Source: Amia ocellicauda
Lineage: Eukaryota; Chordata; Actinopteri; Amiiformes; Amiidae
Direction: 5' to 3'
DNA length: 64,000 bases
NCBI RefSeq assembly: GCF_036373705.1
Contig: NC_089851.1
Span: 51,333,470-51,397,469 of the forward strand
Part shown: piece after piece, positions 31,500-43,251 of the stretch
How the letters are laid out: each line of letters starts with the position of its first letter
Position numbering within the stretch: position 1 is the first letter of the stretch
The notes under the pieces: model-generated
Databases searched by the model: none
The model's input: only the letters and a program-made list of their open reading frames with translations
Told to the model about the DNA's origin: nothing
Program-made: the position numbers and the translations under genes

Positions 31500-32429
31500 A
31501 TAAAACATTGCATTTACAAGCCATAATTATATATAACGTGCACATCGGTAATCAATGTGACAACCAAATGAAACAGAAATTAAGCTACTAAATGAGGTTC
31601 GGATGATAACTGCGAATTGAAAAGCTGCAGCAGTTCTATGCTATACAAGTACACAAATGAGACTTGTAGAATAAAGTGTTTACTCATTTATTATGATACC
31701 AGAGCTATTTATATTATTAAACTAATTTAATTAAAAATGATATATTGAAATCAAATCAGGGTAGTTGACTTTTTGAGATTAATACTGGCTTGTACTTCAA
31801 CATATTTGACCACAAGAGGGGGAACTTCAACATGAAAACTCTTCCGATTTTGTCAAAATTTGCTTTCATCTGATTTATATTATTAGGGGTGTGAAACCAT
31901 ACATTTATTGACTGGAATCACCTGGAAGCCTCAATAGTTGTCTGCAACGAATATATTTCATTAGTATTATTATGAAAATGTTTCTGCAGTTATTTTCAAA
32001 AGCTTATACAAACAATACACTTCATACAGTGATACACAGCTGTGTAGAGCATTGCCATATGTAATATGGAAGTCATTTGTCACTGGCTGGTTGCCAGATT
32101 GGTTTAAGTGACAGATTTTGGACAATTTTCAAACGTCTTCTTCTGTGAAACCGCAGGTACGATTGATGTGGAATTCTGTACACATGCCCTTGGCTAGATC
32201 CTCCATCAGATTTGTTAAAGGCAATACGATTGATGAAACGAGATGCTTAAAGCAATGCTTAAATTGCATAACGTGTCATAAATAGCAGGTTTGAAGTACA
32301 TTAGAATGTATTAGACTGTGTTAGTACTGTGTAGATGTGTATTTGGCCCCCTGCATTGCTGCTTGCAGATATATTTATTATTACGCTTCCAGGTCCAGGA
32401 TGCCTGGAAGCCTATTGTTGTTGTAAGGA

Positions 32430-32487
<58 letters not shown>

Positions 32488-33489
32488 TTTATTTTTCTTT
32501 TCTTCCGCCAGAATATTTTCAAATGCCTATAACTTTTGAACTGCTTGGTGAAAACTCACCAAACTATGGTATGAGTGTAGGGGCTATGGTATGGTCACTT
32601 AAATACAATATGGTGGCCTAACTTCACATGGTTTGGCAGCCATCTTGAATGTAGTCCAAAAAATTGGACAGTTTTCAAACAGTGTTTTATCAGGAATGGT
32701 AAAGAGTTGAGTTATGAAACTTTTTCTACATAGTGTGCTTATGTAAATACTTGATTTGGATATATCAAAAAAATGATAAGTCACATTGTGTGCTCACAAT
32801 TTTCAATTAAGCTGAAAACACTTGAGCCTCAGCTCCTCATAGACCATTTGACTGGCTGATGTGTGCTTTGGTATACAGCATCTGTGGACTGTTCTCTACA
32901 AATATTCTATAAGAAAACTTCCTACGTGAAGAAATATGGGCGCAATGAACAAATGTTTTAGACAAAAAGTCATTTTTTTTACTGTAATGATGCACTCTCT
33001 CCACTTGTGGCAGCATATATCATATTTTTCACTGAGAAAACAAGATTCAGGCGCCATCTTTGGCATGCACATCGTAAAAACTAAGAACTATCAGTCACTT
33101 GCAACAGTACTACAATGGAAAGTATCTGTTTAAACACACAGACACTTGTGCAAGCAAATACAAATAGTATAAACTGAGATTTGTTATAGTGAGGGATCGT
33201 TTCAGAAAGAAAGCCGTTGAGAAAAGCTAGACAAACCGAAAGTGAAACTAAAACATAGAATTAAAAGTGATTCACAAAACACGAAAATACAAGTTATTAA
33301 AATAAATACATGAATATGAACAATGGTACAACAGCAATGACGTTGCTGAATCTGTAGTGGTGGGTTATTGCTTTAATTTGAAAATCATTTCAATCTGAGA
33401 TCGAGTGCCACCGCGAGTGCATTACTACTGTTTAATGTTAACGATGCAACACGGGGGCACGATTTTGTCCTCTTCTATCTCAGTGAGAT
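31500..33489 (+). repeat. 2.2-kb tandem repeat, unit 2 right part (holds Polinton empty site)
   Basis: The most complete stretch of the repeat. It aligns with 14640-16001 plus 27698-28444. At 32738-32743 the single CTTATG corresponds to the target of the Polinton in unit 1. An ATT/TTTA microsatellite lies at 32430-32495. The block around TATAACTTTTGAACCGC occurs here and in unit 1. No conserved coding frame. Confidence 0.85.
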
Positions 33490-33645
33490 CGTATATTATG
33501 GTGACATATTATATACTGAACAATGCAGAATCGCTGGCTCTACAAAGTAGAGTTGAAAGGGTAAACATAAGACGTGTACTGTGCGAGCTACACCCGAAAA
33601 TACGGACCTACTCTGTCTTTGTACATTGTAACAGCAAAAGACTAA
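33490..33645 (+). repeat. 2.2-kb tandem repeat, unit 3, deleted copy
   Basis: Starts like units 1 and 2, but after about 130 bases jumps to the block GTACATTGTAACAGCAAAA that lies ~1.8 kb later in a full unit. It continues after the Harbinger element at 38590. Confidence 0.75.
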
Positions 33646-33917
33646 GGGCAGGATTAAATCAAAAATGTTTGCGAGCGCGAAAAGTCCCAGAAGAGTCACA
33701 GGAGGGGATCTCGCAGCTCAGCTCCTCGCTGAATTAAATCTGAAATGTGCGGAGCTGCGAGCGGGAGGAGCCGGATTTTCTGGCGGGGTTTCTGGGGTGG
33801 GCGGGCGCGTGAGAGAAATCGCGAGCCAATCACAGTGTCTGAAATCTGAGTGACAGCGAGGGCGCGAGAGCAGGACGTGCTGCGAGGAGAGCGATGCGTC
33901 GATAAAGCAGAGAAATC

Positions 33918-34075
33918 AAAACTGTGACCCGCCCGCTAATAGCAAACTACACAACTGTACTCAGTTGCGGCTTCATTTTCAGTAAGATGACACTTTCTTC
34001 TAACCATAAATGTAACCGCTGTGATGTACAGGTGTGTAGTTTGCTATTAGCGGGTGGGTCAAAGTTTTAATTTTA
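33918..34075. mobile_element. Harbinger-type MITE copy inside the larger element
   Basis: Inverted arms GACCCGCCCGCTAATAGCAAA and TTTGCTATTAGCGGGTGGGTC enclose TCAGTTGCGGCTTCATT. The same unit occurs at 47194-47374 and as diverged copies at 34505-34665 and 38255-38410. Confidence 0.75.
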
Positions 34076-34504
34076 TCCAGCCCCACGATAGCGCCTGAAG
34101 GTACAGCTCCACGCTGTAAATTGAAAGCATGAGTCTACCCGCTGAAACACAATTACAAACCTGTACTGTGTAGCGGCTAAAAAAGAGTAGGAGAAAATAA
34201 TACAATAATAAAAACAAAGCCGCTCTTGATGACAGCTGTGTATTTTAAATTTTGTATGTCTTCGCAGACAATCTTATCCAGGCGTTATCTATAGCCGTGG
34301 ATCAATGCTGGTATCTTCGGTTATATATGAATACCAGAAAAATGCAAGTCTCTTATTCAGGGACGCTTTAAATCAGCGTTTACTTGTCATGTGCACTTTG
34401 TATTGCTCTGTTTTGTAAGATTGCCAATAAACATATAAACACATATAATAATAAGAAGAATAATAAGAATAAGAATAAGAATAATATGTGTAGCGCGGTG
34501 TATT

Positions 34505-34665
34505 CAATAAAAACTGACCCACTGGCTAATACAAAACTACTAAATGAACATCATAGTGGTTACATTAATTATTAGAATAAATGATCAACTGAAGAATGAA
34601 GCCGCAACTGAGTCCAGTTCTGTAGTTTTGTATTAGCAGCGGTCAAAGATTTGATTCAATCTGGC
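34505..34665. repeat. Diverged Harbinger-type MITE copy
   Basis: Contains GACCCACTGGCTAATAC at one end and GTATTAGCAGCGGTCAAAG at the other, with GAATGAAGCCGCAACTGAG inside, a diverged version of the MITE at 47194-47374. Confidence 0.6.
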
Positions 34666-34997
34666 CCCTAGTTTGCCGGTATAATGTCGGTTGATGTGTG
34701 ATTGTTCACTGGATGTGTCCCATTGTGATATGTGGTTGTGAAGCAAATATATATTTCATGGAGATATTTATATAAGTTGTTCGACTCCGATATGACTCAG
34801 AATCGCTCATTTCAGGTGTTTAATTTTCTACATTTTCTGGTGGAGGACCCCCAGACCCCCACCGTGAATCCCTCATTATGCCTCGCCCTCATTTTCCTGG
34901 CTACGCCACTGATCCATACATAGATACTCTTTATAGTACACATTGTAATATGACAGTGTAATATAATTGTGTATATGTCAGTTGTATATATGTCAAT

Positions 34998-35312
34998 CTA
35001 CATCATTGATTTTCCACAGTGCCAGCTGTGATAGCGGTGCTGATAGTGGCTTGGCGCCCCCACAACGTCCCCTACTGTAGTTTGAAAGGAGCCTGTAGCA
35101 TATAGGTTAACGCGGCACATAATTGTCTCCACGGTAAGAGGATGGTTGCGTGCAAATCTATTGTTCAATTTATCCTTCAGCAGGTGACACAATAACGATA
35201 TGCTGTGTCTATCAAACCGATAATGTCTTATTAAAAGGTGATCGGAAGGTCTAGAAAGTTCCGATGGATCTGAAAGTGTAGGGCTGGCATCGTCTTCCAC
35301 GCCTTCGGGCAT
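34998..35312 (-). pseudogene. HARBI1-like transposase, N-terminal fragment
   Basis: A 104-residue frame with LLIRHYRFDRHSISLLCHLL, NHPLTVETIMCRVNLYATGS and FQTTVGDVVGA, the conserved N-terminal half of PIF/Harbinger transposases. The DDE catalytic part is absent, so this is a relic. It supports the assignment of the enclosing element. Confidence 0.85.
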
Positions 35313-35590
35313 CGATGTCTGCCGTTATAATTTTAATTGTCATAATAGTCCACTTTCTCTTGTTTAGATGGCGATATGGTGCTCATTCAATCCAATTGCG
35401 TCATGCGTGTGTGATATGTGATTAGTAATGAATGATTGACTGATGCTACATTATTACTGGTTTCATTATGTTGTTGCATATCATCTCCGTGTTATATAGG
35501 CTGCTGTGTCTAGGATAAAGGCATAACGTTGGCCACCTGCTACTAGATAATTGATTGTTCAGATTATTCCATATTTTTCTAGAATATATA

Positions 35591-37170
35591 CAGTGGGGGA
35601 AAAAAGTATTTGATCCCCTGCTGATTTTGTACGTTTGCCCACTGACAAAGAAATGATCAGTCTATGATTTTAATGGTAGGTGTATTTTAACAGTGAGAGA
35701 CAGAATAACAACAAAAAAATCCAGAAAAAACGCATTTCAAAAAAGTTATACATTGATTTGCATATTAATGAGGGAAATAAGTATTTGACCCCTTCGACTT
35801 AGTACTTGGTGGCAAAACCCTTGTTGGCAATCACAGAGGTCAGACATTTCTTGTAGTTGGCCACCAGGTTTGCACACATCTCAGGAGGGATTTTGTCCCA
35901 CTCCTCTTTGCAGATCCTCTCCAAGTCATTAAGGTTTCGAGGCTGTTTGGCAACTCGAACCTTCAGCTCCCTCCACAGATTTTCCATGGGATTAAGGTCT
36001 GGAGACTGGCTAGGCCACTCCAGGACCTTAATGTGCTTCTTCTTGAGCCACTCCTTTGTTGCCTTGGCTGTGTGTTTTGGGTTATTGTCATGCTGGAATA
36101 CCCATCCACGACCCATTTTCAATGCCCTGGCTGAGGGAAGGAGGTTCTCACCTAAGATTTGATGGTACATGGCCCTGTCCATCATCCCTTTGATGCGGTG
36201 CTGTTGCCCTGTCCCCTTAGCAGAAAAACACCACCAAAGCCTAATGTTTCCACCTCCATGTTTGACGTGGGGATGGTGTTCTTGGGGTCATTCCTCCTCC
36301 TCCAAACACGGCGAGTTGAGTTGATGCCAAAGAGCTTGATTTTGGTCTCATCTGACCACAACACTTTCACCCAGTTCTCCTCTGAATCATTCAGATGATG
36401 GCAAACTTCAGACGGGCCTGTACATGTGCTTTCTTGAGCAGGGGGGCCTTGCGGGCGCTGCAGGATTTCAGTCCTTCACGGCATAGTGTGTTACCAATTG
36501 TTTTCTTGGTGACTATGGTCCCAGCTGCCTTGAGATCATTAACAAGATCCTCCCATGTAGTTCTGGGCTGATTCCTCACCGTTCTCATGATCATTGAAAC
36601 GCCACAAGGTGAGATCTTGCATGGAGCCCCAGACCGAGGGAGACTGACAGTTATTTTGTGTTTCTTCCATTTGCGAATAATCGCACCAACTGTTGTCACC
36701 TTCTCACCAAGCTGCTTGGCGACGGTCTTGTAGCCCATTCCAGCCTTGTGTAGGTCTACAATCTTGTCCCTGACATCCTTGGACAGCTCTTTGGTCTTGG
36801 CCATGGTGGAGAGTTTGGAATCTGATTGATTGATTGCTTCTGTGGACAGGTGTCTTTTATACAGGTAACGAGCTGAGATTAGGAGAGTCCCTTTAAGAGA
36901 GTGCTCCTAATCTCAGCTCGTTACCTGTATAAAAGACACCTGGGAGCCAGAAATCTTGCTGATTGATAGGGGATCAAATACTTATTTCCCTCATTAACAT
37001 GCAAATCAATTTATAACTTTTTTGAAATGCGGTTTTCAGGATTCTTTTGTTGTTTTTCTGTCTCTCACTGTTAAAATACACCTACCATTAAAATTATAGA
37101 ATGATCATTTCTTTGTCAGTAGGCAAACGTACAAAATCAGCAGGGGATCAAATACTTTTTTCTCTCACTG
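35591..37170 (-). mobile_element. Tc1 element, 1.58 kb, broken transposase
   Basis: Termini CAGTGGGGGAAAAAAGTATT (35591) and the complement ending 37170 are flanked by TA. The transposase on the minus strand starts [20 protein letters not shown] at 36804 and continues in other frames at 36370-36182 (WSDETKIKLFG) and 36185-35799 ([36 protein letters not shown]). At least two frameshifts break it. A near-perfect hairpin with ~41-base arms lies at 36847-36942 between the gene and the right terminus. Confidence 0.92.
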
Positions 37171-38254
37171 TATATATATTTTTTTGTGTGTGTGGGGGGG
37201 TTTTTGCACCCAATGTGCAGTGCCTAAACGTCACACACTTATATGTGTACTGGCTTGCAAGTTATACAACCATATATGCCTGTAACAATATTCTATAAAT
37301 GTCATCCAGACGTCTTTACCTTTACCCTTTACCTTTTTGTGTACATATTCATAATAGCAATTATACAGCTGCTGACAGTGTAATTCGCTGTAGTGTTTGT
37401 GTCTTAAAAGTCGCCTTCATTCCCAAATATACATATAGCCCACGGGCGTCGCTAGACCCTATTCAGTGGGGCTCCAGCCCCCCTACATTTTCTGTCAGCC
37501 CCCCTAAAAATATTACGATCAAAGACGTACGAAGCAACGGAGAACAGCGTCCAAACTCCCCCCCATTATGCGTCTGTAGAAACACCGTTTTCCAGCCCCT
37601 ATAACTGTCAGTGAGAAGCACCGAGCAGCCTGTAGAGAGAGATGCGTGAACTGTAGAAATACTGTACTGTCCAACATCAGCTACAAAATGCATCAATCAC
37701 AATCCACATTCAATCCGTGTATCCAAATGTATCAAACATGGAAACACCCCCGTAACATAGGGTATAGGCTTAATATACATCATTGTAGTGAGTACGAGTG
37801 AGGTGTAATATACACTTGATAGTGTATATACACTTGATAGTAGCACTTTTCCCATGAAAGATCTGATAAGAAGGAATCAATTGTTAAGACATGAAAGGAA
37901 GAAAGCAAGAGCAGAATAAACAAGTAATGAAACCAAAACGAAACAAAACGAACACGGACACATTGCTGAACAAAACAATATAAATATATATTTTCTCTAT
38001 GTGCACGAATAATAAGCAACATTTCGTTTATGTAGATGTTGGGCGCAACATCTAATGTATTATTATCGCATTGTACACAGTTATTTCACTGACACAGAGC
38101 CGCACTGTGAATAAAGCCGGAGCTGCGCTTTCTCTTCACTGTGCCTTAACCGCGAGAGGCTTTAGACTGCGAGAGCATTTTCAGGGTGTTTTCTCGCAGA
38201 TATTTTCTTGATTTAATGCAGCGAAAATGTAACCACTCCCAATGTATTGTTGGG
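37171..38254. other. Harbinger interior without readable gene
   Basis: AT-rich sequence with a block near 37441 (GGGCGTCGCTAGACC) resembling hAT-type termini, and a related block (GGCTACGCCACTG) at 34900. A nested hAT remnant is possible but unproven. No coding frame is supported. Confidence 0.4.
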
Positions 38255-38410
38255 CGGGATTAACTACAACTTTAACCAGCCGCTAATAGCAAACTACACA
38301 ACTGTACATCATGGGAGTTACTTTAAAAATTAGACGAGAGTAGCATCTAACTAAACATGAAAGCGCGACTGAGTATAGTGGTGTAGTGTTGTAGTAGCGG
38401 CTGTGTGAAA
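38255..38410. repeat. Diverged Harbinger-type MITE copy
   Basis: Contains CAGCCGCTAATAGCAAACTA at one end and GTAGTGTTGTAGTAGCGGCTG at the other, with a diverged centre. Same family as 33918-34075. Confidence 0.55.
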
Positions 38411-38589
38411 GTTGTGTTTTATTCTCTCTCATTGTGCCAGAAAGGAGCTGAGAGAAGGTCGTTTTGCGGCGCAAATGGGGTCAGATTTAATACCACGATA
38501 GTTTAGCAGCGCAATTTCCACTCGCAGTCATGCTGCTAATGCTTCTGCAAGCGACTCGCAGCGCAAACATTTTTGATTTAATCCTGCCC

Positions 38590-39115
38590 TAAGTCACAAT
38601 CAGTCACTTGCAACAGTACAGTATTAGAGTGGAAAGTATTCGTTCAAACACACAAAGACTTCTGCATGCAAATACAAATACTGTGAACTGAGATGTGTTT
38701 ATATTGAGGGATTGTTTAAGCTGTAGAGAAACAGGGAAGAAGTACAATAGAAAATTAAAGCGAAACTAAAAATATAATTTGAATATAAAGTCATTTCAAA
38801 CTGAGATCGAGTGCCACCACGAGTGAATGACTTCACTCGAGGGGTGTCCTCTTCTCTCTCAGTGAAATCGTAATTTATGGTGACATGTTATATACTGAAC
38901 TGTGCAGAATCGCTTGGTCTTTGCTGTAACGTTGAAAGGATGAACATGAGAAGTTTCCTGTGTGAGCTATACCCGAAAAAATTGACATACTCGGTCAGGT
39001 GCATTAGTAAAAACGAATTGCTGCTATTTGCCCCTTAGTGATATACTTTGCTTTTCCAGGTGTAAGTATATATAACACACACATCATTAATCAATGTATT
39101 AACCCTGTTTGGTCA
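38590..39115 (+). repeat. 2.2-kb tandem repeat, unit 3 right part
   Basis: Resumes at the block AATCAGTCACTTGCAACAGT after the Harbinger element, passes through TATGGTGACATGTTATATAC and ends around 39115, where an L1 fragment begins. Confidence 0.8.
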
Positions 39116-41144
39116 AGTGAGATTACTGAAGGTAGGACTGCCTCAAGCCGATGTGCCAAAGTCTTGGCAAGGATATTTACATTTGTGTTAAGAGGGGAGA
39201 TGGGATGATACGAAGCACAGTTCAAGGGGTTCTTGTCCTTTTTTAATAACAATTAAATAGATGCTTGACATAGGTTGGAGGTAGGGACAAAGAAGTGAAG
39301 GATTTTAAAAATGCAGAACTGAGCAAAGGGGCAAGTTGAGGGCAGATTTTTTAATAAAATTCCACTGGAAACCAGTCTGGACCTGGAGACTTACCACTCT
39401 GCATTGACTGAATTGCCCTCTTCAAGAGAAAGAGGCTGTTTTAAGCTTGCTTTAGATTCAGGATTAATTGCAGGAATATCTAAGTTATCAAATAAAGAAT
39501 TGTACAGAAGGGAAATCAGAAGTGTATAGAGTGGAATAAAAGACCCTAAATCCATGTATTTCTTGCTGATCCACAGTGGTTGAGCCAGTATGCGTGCGAA
39601 TCTCAGTAATTAAATTGGCAGCTACAGACTGACGCAATTGATGAGCCAGGATTTTACTTGCTTTGTCCCCATGTTCATACATAGTATGGCAGGACTTATA
39701 TAGTAGATGTTCAGCCTGCTTGATAGACAAGAATTTGAATTCAGTCTGCAGAGTTAATCGATCCTTATAGAGGTCAGGCGTGGGAGCTGTGATTGCTGTT
39801 TATTAGTTTGAGCAACGTATGAAATTATTTTTCCATGCAGGTAAATTCTCAGGGTCTCCCATAGTGTGGAATTGGAGATGACTGGGATAGTGTTGATATG
39901 TAGGAACAGACCTATCTGCAAAATAATAAACTTATAATAGGGAATTAAATTGAGAATTAAATTGCCAAGGACCCCAAGGTGGAGATTGATTATAGAAGCG
40001 TTAATTCAAAAGGGGCTTGATCAGATATTACTATACTATCATAAACGCAAGAGTTAACAGAAGGGAGTAGCTTATTGTCTAAAAGTAATCAATATGTAAC
40101 ACCTTTCTATCAGAACCAGAATTAACTTTTTCAGCAATTTGAGCTACAGTAGCTCATCTGTTGGATTGGACCACACAGGCCAGCCTTCGCTCCCCATGTG
40201 CTTCAATGAGCATTGGCTGACCCATAACCCTGTCGCCGGTTCACTACTTTTCCTTCCTAGGACCACTTTTGATAGGTACTGACCACTGCAGACCAGGAAC
40301 ACCCCACATGAGCTGCTGTTTTGGAGATGCTCTGACCCAGTCGTCTAGCCAATTTGGCCCTTGTCAAAGTCGCTCAGATCCTTATGCTTGCCCATTTTTC
40401 CTGCTTCTAACACATCAACTTTGAGGACAAAATGTTCACTTGCTGCCTAATATATCCCACCCACTGACAGGTGCCATGATAACTAGATTATCAGTGTTAA
40501 TCACTTCACCTGTCAGTGGTCATAATCTCCCTTCGATAGCTCTCTCGATAGCCGTTGAATCTACTCCTTAACCTGGAAGTAGTGCACCCTAAGAATAATG
40601 GGACGGGGCCTGTCTCCTTCCCTAGGTCTTGGCATTATCGATCGGTGAGCACGATCCAGAACAGGCAGGGAGTCTGACTTATTCTTCCCAATGATATCAA
40701 CAAAGAACTACGACAGGAAAGTAGTAGGATCATGACCCTCCACTCCTTTCACTACACCAACAACACACAGGTTGTTCCTCCGTCCCCTTCCACCTAAATC
40801 CTTTACTTTCCATTTGAGCATCTCATTCTCTGCAGAAAGGCCGCTGCAAGAGGCTTCCGTCACCCTGTCAGATATGTCGCTCAGAGACCTCTCTACCTCC
40901 TGCAGTCGGCTGCCATACGAGTGCCCTTAAGAGTAGCAATAGCCTCACGCATTTCAGATCAAAACGATTCTATGGAGCTCTGTATTTTGCTCACCGCTGC
41001 GACAAGAAAGGCCAGGTCTCCGCCACTTTCTGGTGAGGGATTGCCAGCCCCAGTCATGCCTGAATCCGAATCGGGTTGAGTCGCCTCCATCGCTGGCCCC
41101 TTCTTGCCTTTTTGTTTAGACATGGTTTTAAAACAATAATACAC
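39116..41144 (-). pseudogene. L1-clade LINE, ORF1 and partial ORF2
   Basis: On the minus strand, 41144-40530 encodes a decayed ORF1 (start MSKQKGKKGPAMEATQPDSD, then a coiled-coil-like region with stops). The stretch 39900-39120 encodes part of ORF2, including KQAEHLLYKSCHTMYEHGDK, AHQLRQSVAANLITEIRT and a GPDWFPVEFY-type reverse transcriptase start. A Tc1 fragment (40094-40524) interrupts the middle. The catalytic YADD region and the 3' end are missing. Confidence 0.75.
40094..40524 (-). mobile_element. Tc1 fragment, 5' half
   Basis: On the minus strand this is the front half of the same Tc1 family found at 49124-49920 (shared blocks GACCACTGACAGGTGAAGTG, AGAAGCAGGAAAAATGGGCAA). It ends abruptly after a block matching 49510 and is inserted in the L1 sequence. 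Confidence 0.8.
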
Positions 41145-41229
41145 ATAATATACTGCAGTTCATCGCTTAAAATAAAAACAAGAAAATAACGTTTGCTGAA
41201 AAAAATTGAAATATCGCAGGAGCTCTCTG

Positions 41230-41590
41230 TTCACACGTCAGATTGGAAGCTGTAGGCATTCAGGGTAATGAAAGTAGATGGATTATGAACTGGTTGATGT
41301 ATAGGAAGCAGAGGGTGTCGATTAGAGGAGTTGCTTCTAACTGGAGTGAGGTTGTTAGTGGAGTTCCACAGGGATCAGTACTAGGGCCTTTGCTTTTTCT
41401 AATCTATATTAATGATCTAGACTCTGGGATAGTTAGCAAACTTGTCAAATTTGTAGATGATAGTAAAATAGGTGGCTCAGCAGATACAATCTCGGCAGCA
41501 CAGGTTATTCAAAGGGACTTAGATAATATTCAGTTGTGTGCCGACACCTAGCAGATGAAATTCAATGTGGACAAATGCAAGGTATTACAG
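41230..41590 (+). pseudogene. CR1-type LINE reverse transcriptase fragment
   Basis: The frame 41243-41551 encodes VSGVPQGSVLGPLLFLIYIND and LVKFVDDSKIGGSA, the central reverse transcriptase blocks in which the YxDD box reads FVDD, as in CR1/L2-type elements. After a stop the frame continues with a MKFNVDKCKVL-type block. Both ends are missing. Confidence 0.85.
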
Positions 41591-41659
41591 CTATTGCTGG
41601 AAGACAAACCATTTTATTTTCCTTTCTCTCTCTGCCAATCTCTCTCTGAGGATTGCATT

Positions 41660-42100
41660 TCTGTCCATGTTATCTCCTGTGTCATGCCCAGATTTTTGTA
41701 ATGTTCAGACACCTTGGTCGGACAGTATATGTATTTTCCAGGCGCTCCTGGTAACATTGTATGGACGTGGGGTCTGTTTGGCCCCTGTTGTAATTGTAGC
41801 TGGCAGAAGCGGCACAGTCAGCCAGCAGGGTGGGGTTCAGGCTGCTTCCTCTTCTTTTCATTCTTCTGCACTACTCTTTGTTTTGTGGCATCAAGCACCC
41901 TCTGGAAATACATGGTTGTAATAAACTGCTCAAAAGGCATTCCTGAATCAGTCAGACCTTCAGACCCATACAATTTGAACACTTTTGTGGAACAGTAAAA
42001 GAACCTGAGTTTCCCTGCTGATGAACCATCCGTAGAAACCAAACATGTTTTAGTCATATTAGTTACTGCTGCTGCTGTCCATGATTTATTGAACAATCTG
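41660..42100 (-). pseudogene. Cys-rich C-terminal tail of a transposon-like gene
   Basis: The minus strand encodes RFFYCSTKVFKLYGSEGLTD and MPFEQFITTMYFQRVL, then, after a stop, YTYCPTKVSEHYK. These look like two zinc-binding modules at the end of the large uncharacterised fish proteins (DUF6729-related in my recollection) whose other parts may lie at 47551-50600. The segment ends exactly where the second Polinton begins. Assignment is by recalled similarity. Confidence 0.4.
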
Positions 42101-42735
42101 TTCAGTAGTGATAATGGCAGCTTATGTCAAAGTGACAGCCGGAAGCCCCTCCTCACCCAGATGCCTCATGGGCCAGGAAGCCCCTCCTCACCCAGATGTC
42201 CCATGGGCCAGGAAGCCCCCTCCTTACCCAGATGCCCCATGGGCCACAAAGCCCCCTCCTTACCCCCGGTTAACCTTTGAACCGGAACCATCTCCTCCTT
42301 CCTACCACCCCCCGAGTTTACCCTTTGACCCTCTCTAGTCAGCCATCTTGTTAGGATGACCGCCATCTTGTTAGGCTGACAGTAATTTTGGAAAGGGCAC
42401 AGGTCATCTTGACAACAGTTAAACGTATTATTATTTGTTTTAGGTTATATGTTTTATGACTAGGTTTGGTATGATATGGTGTTGGCAATATAAAATAAAA
42501 AAAAGTTTTAATAAAAAGTATTTTAAACTGTGTTTAGTGATGTGAGTGTGATGTTTTTATGTTATATATTTTATGATTAGGTTTGGGATGGTACAGTGTT
42601 AGCAAAATAAAAGAAAAAGAAAGGTATAGACATTCAAAAAATGACACTCGGTAAAATATGCATCAATGTCAGTATTTTATTGTGACAGTTCTAAAACATG
42701 ATAACAAGGCATCAGGTCAGATGTAGACAGTGAGA

Positions 42736-43177
42736 TTAGATACTGACACAGGTGACCAATGACCCCGCCTCCCGAACACCTACAGCAGCCAGGAAGAAAC
42801 AACTGAATTGTACTGCACTAGCAACTCCCTCTACTTGTTTAATGGCAAGGGCTGTGACACTGATCATGGCTATTCTGTCTAGCACAGTGTAGAAATTGGG
42901 TTTGGTCATGATAGGAATAGTATTTCCAAAAGAACTCTGCAGAACGTTTTGGACAGCTGTAAAAGCAGATTCACCAGGCGGTGACTCTTTATACAGCATT
43001 CTCTTGAGCACATTGGGAAGTGCCTCCACTGTTTTCTCAACATCCTCAACTAGAGATTTCACATCAGAATTACCAGTATCATACAAATCACCAATCTTGC
43101 AAGCTATTAGAGTGAGGATGACAAGATTCCTCAAACATACGTAAACGTAATTCCAAGGTCCCCAGGGCTTTCTTTCT
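42736..43177 (-). pseudogene. Bcl-2-like candidate, last exon, second Polinton
   Basis: Exon after an acceptor at 43178-43180. Near its start an ~11-base deletion relative to the other copy shifts the frame. From there to 42736 the frame is open and longer than in the other copy. It contains a BH3-like IACKIGDLYD, a helical stretch, a BH1-like KPNFYTVLDRIAMISVTALA and a hydrophobic C-terminal region (VQFSCFFLAAVG) that could be a tail or core helix. The motif order and spacing fit Bcl-2-fold proteins such as viral apoptosis inhibitors. A structure-based search is needed to confirm it. Confidence 0.5.
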
Positions 43178-43251
43178 CTGAAAAAATATAGGAATTAAAA
43201 TGTAATGTCTTATTATACAGAAAAGCAGAGCAGACACAAACAGTATTTTAT

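Larger units (their letters stand above)
33646..38589. mobile_element. PIF/Harbinger element, 4.9 kb, with nested insertions
   Basis: Terminal inverted repeats GGGCAGGATTAAATCAAAAA and its complement TTTTTGATTTAATCCTGCCC are flanked by TAA on both sides (33643-33645 and 38590-38592), the 3-bp duplication expected for PIF/Harbinger. Subterminal regions are GC-rich and contain shorter related MITE copies. A transposase N-terminal fragment lies at 34998-35312. A complete Tc1 element is nested at 35591-37170. The transposase is mostly lost. Confidence 0.85.

Noticed and set aside
33665-33853. GC-rich frame and CCAAT-like box near the Harbinger left end, considered as a promoter and first exon
   Set aside because: It is subterminal transposon sequence related to the right end of the element; no downstream gene.
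37441-37620. Possible hAT element with GGGCGTCGCTAG terminus
   Set aside because: A similar block at 34900 is only loosely related, and no 8-bp target duplication or transposase was found; kept as a remark only.
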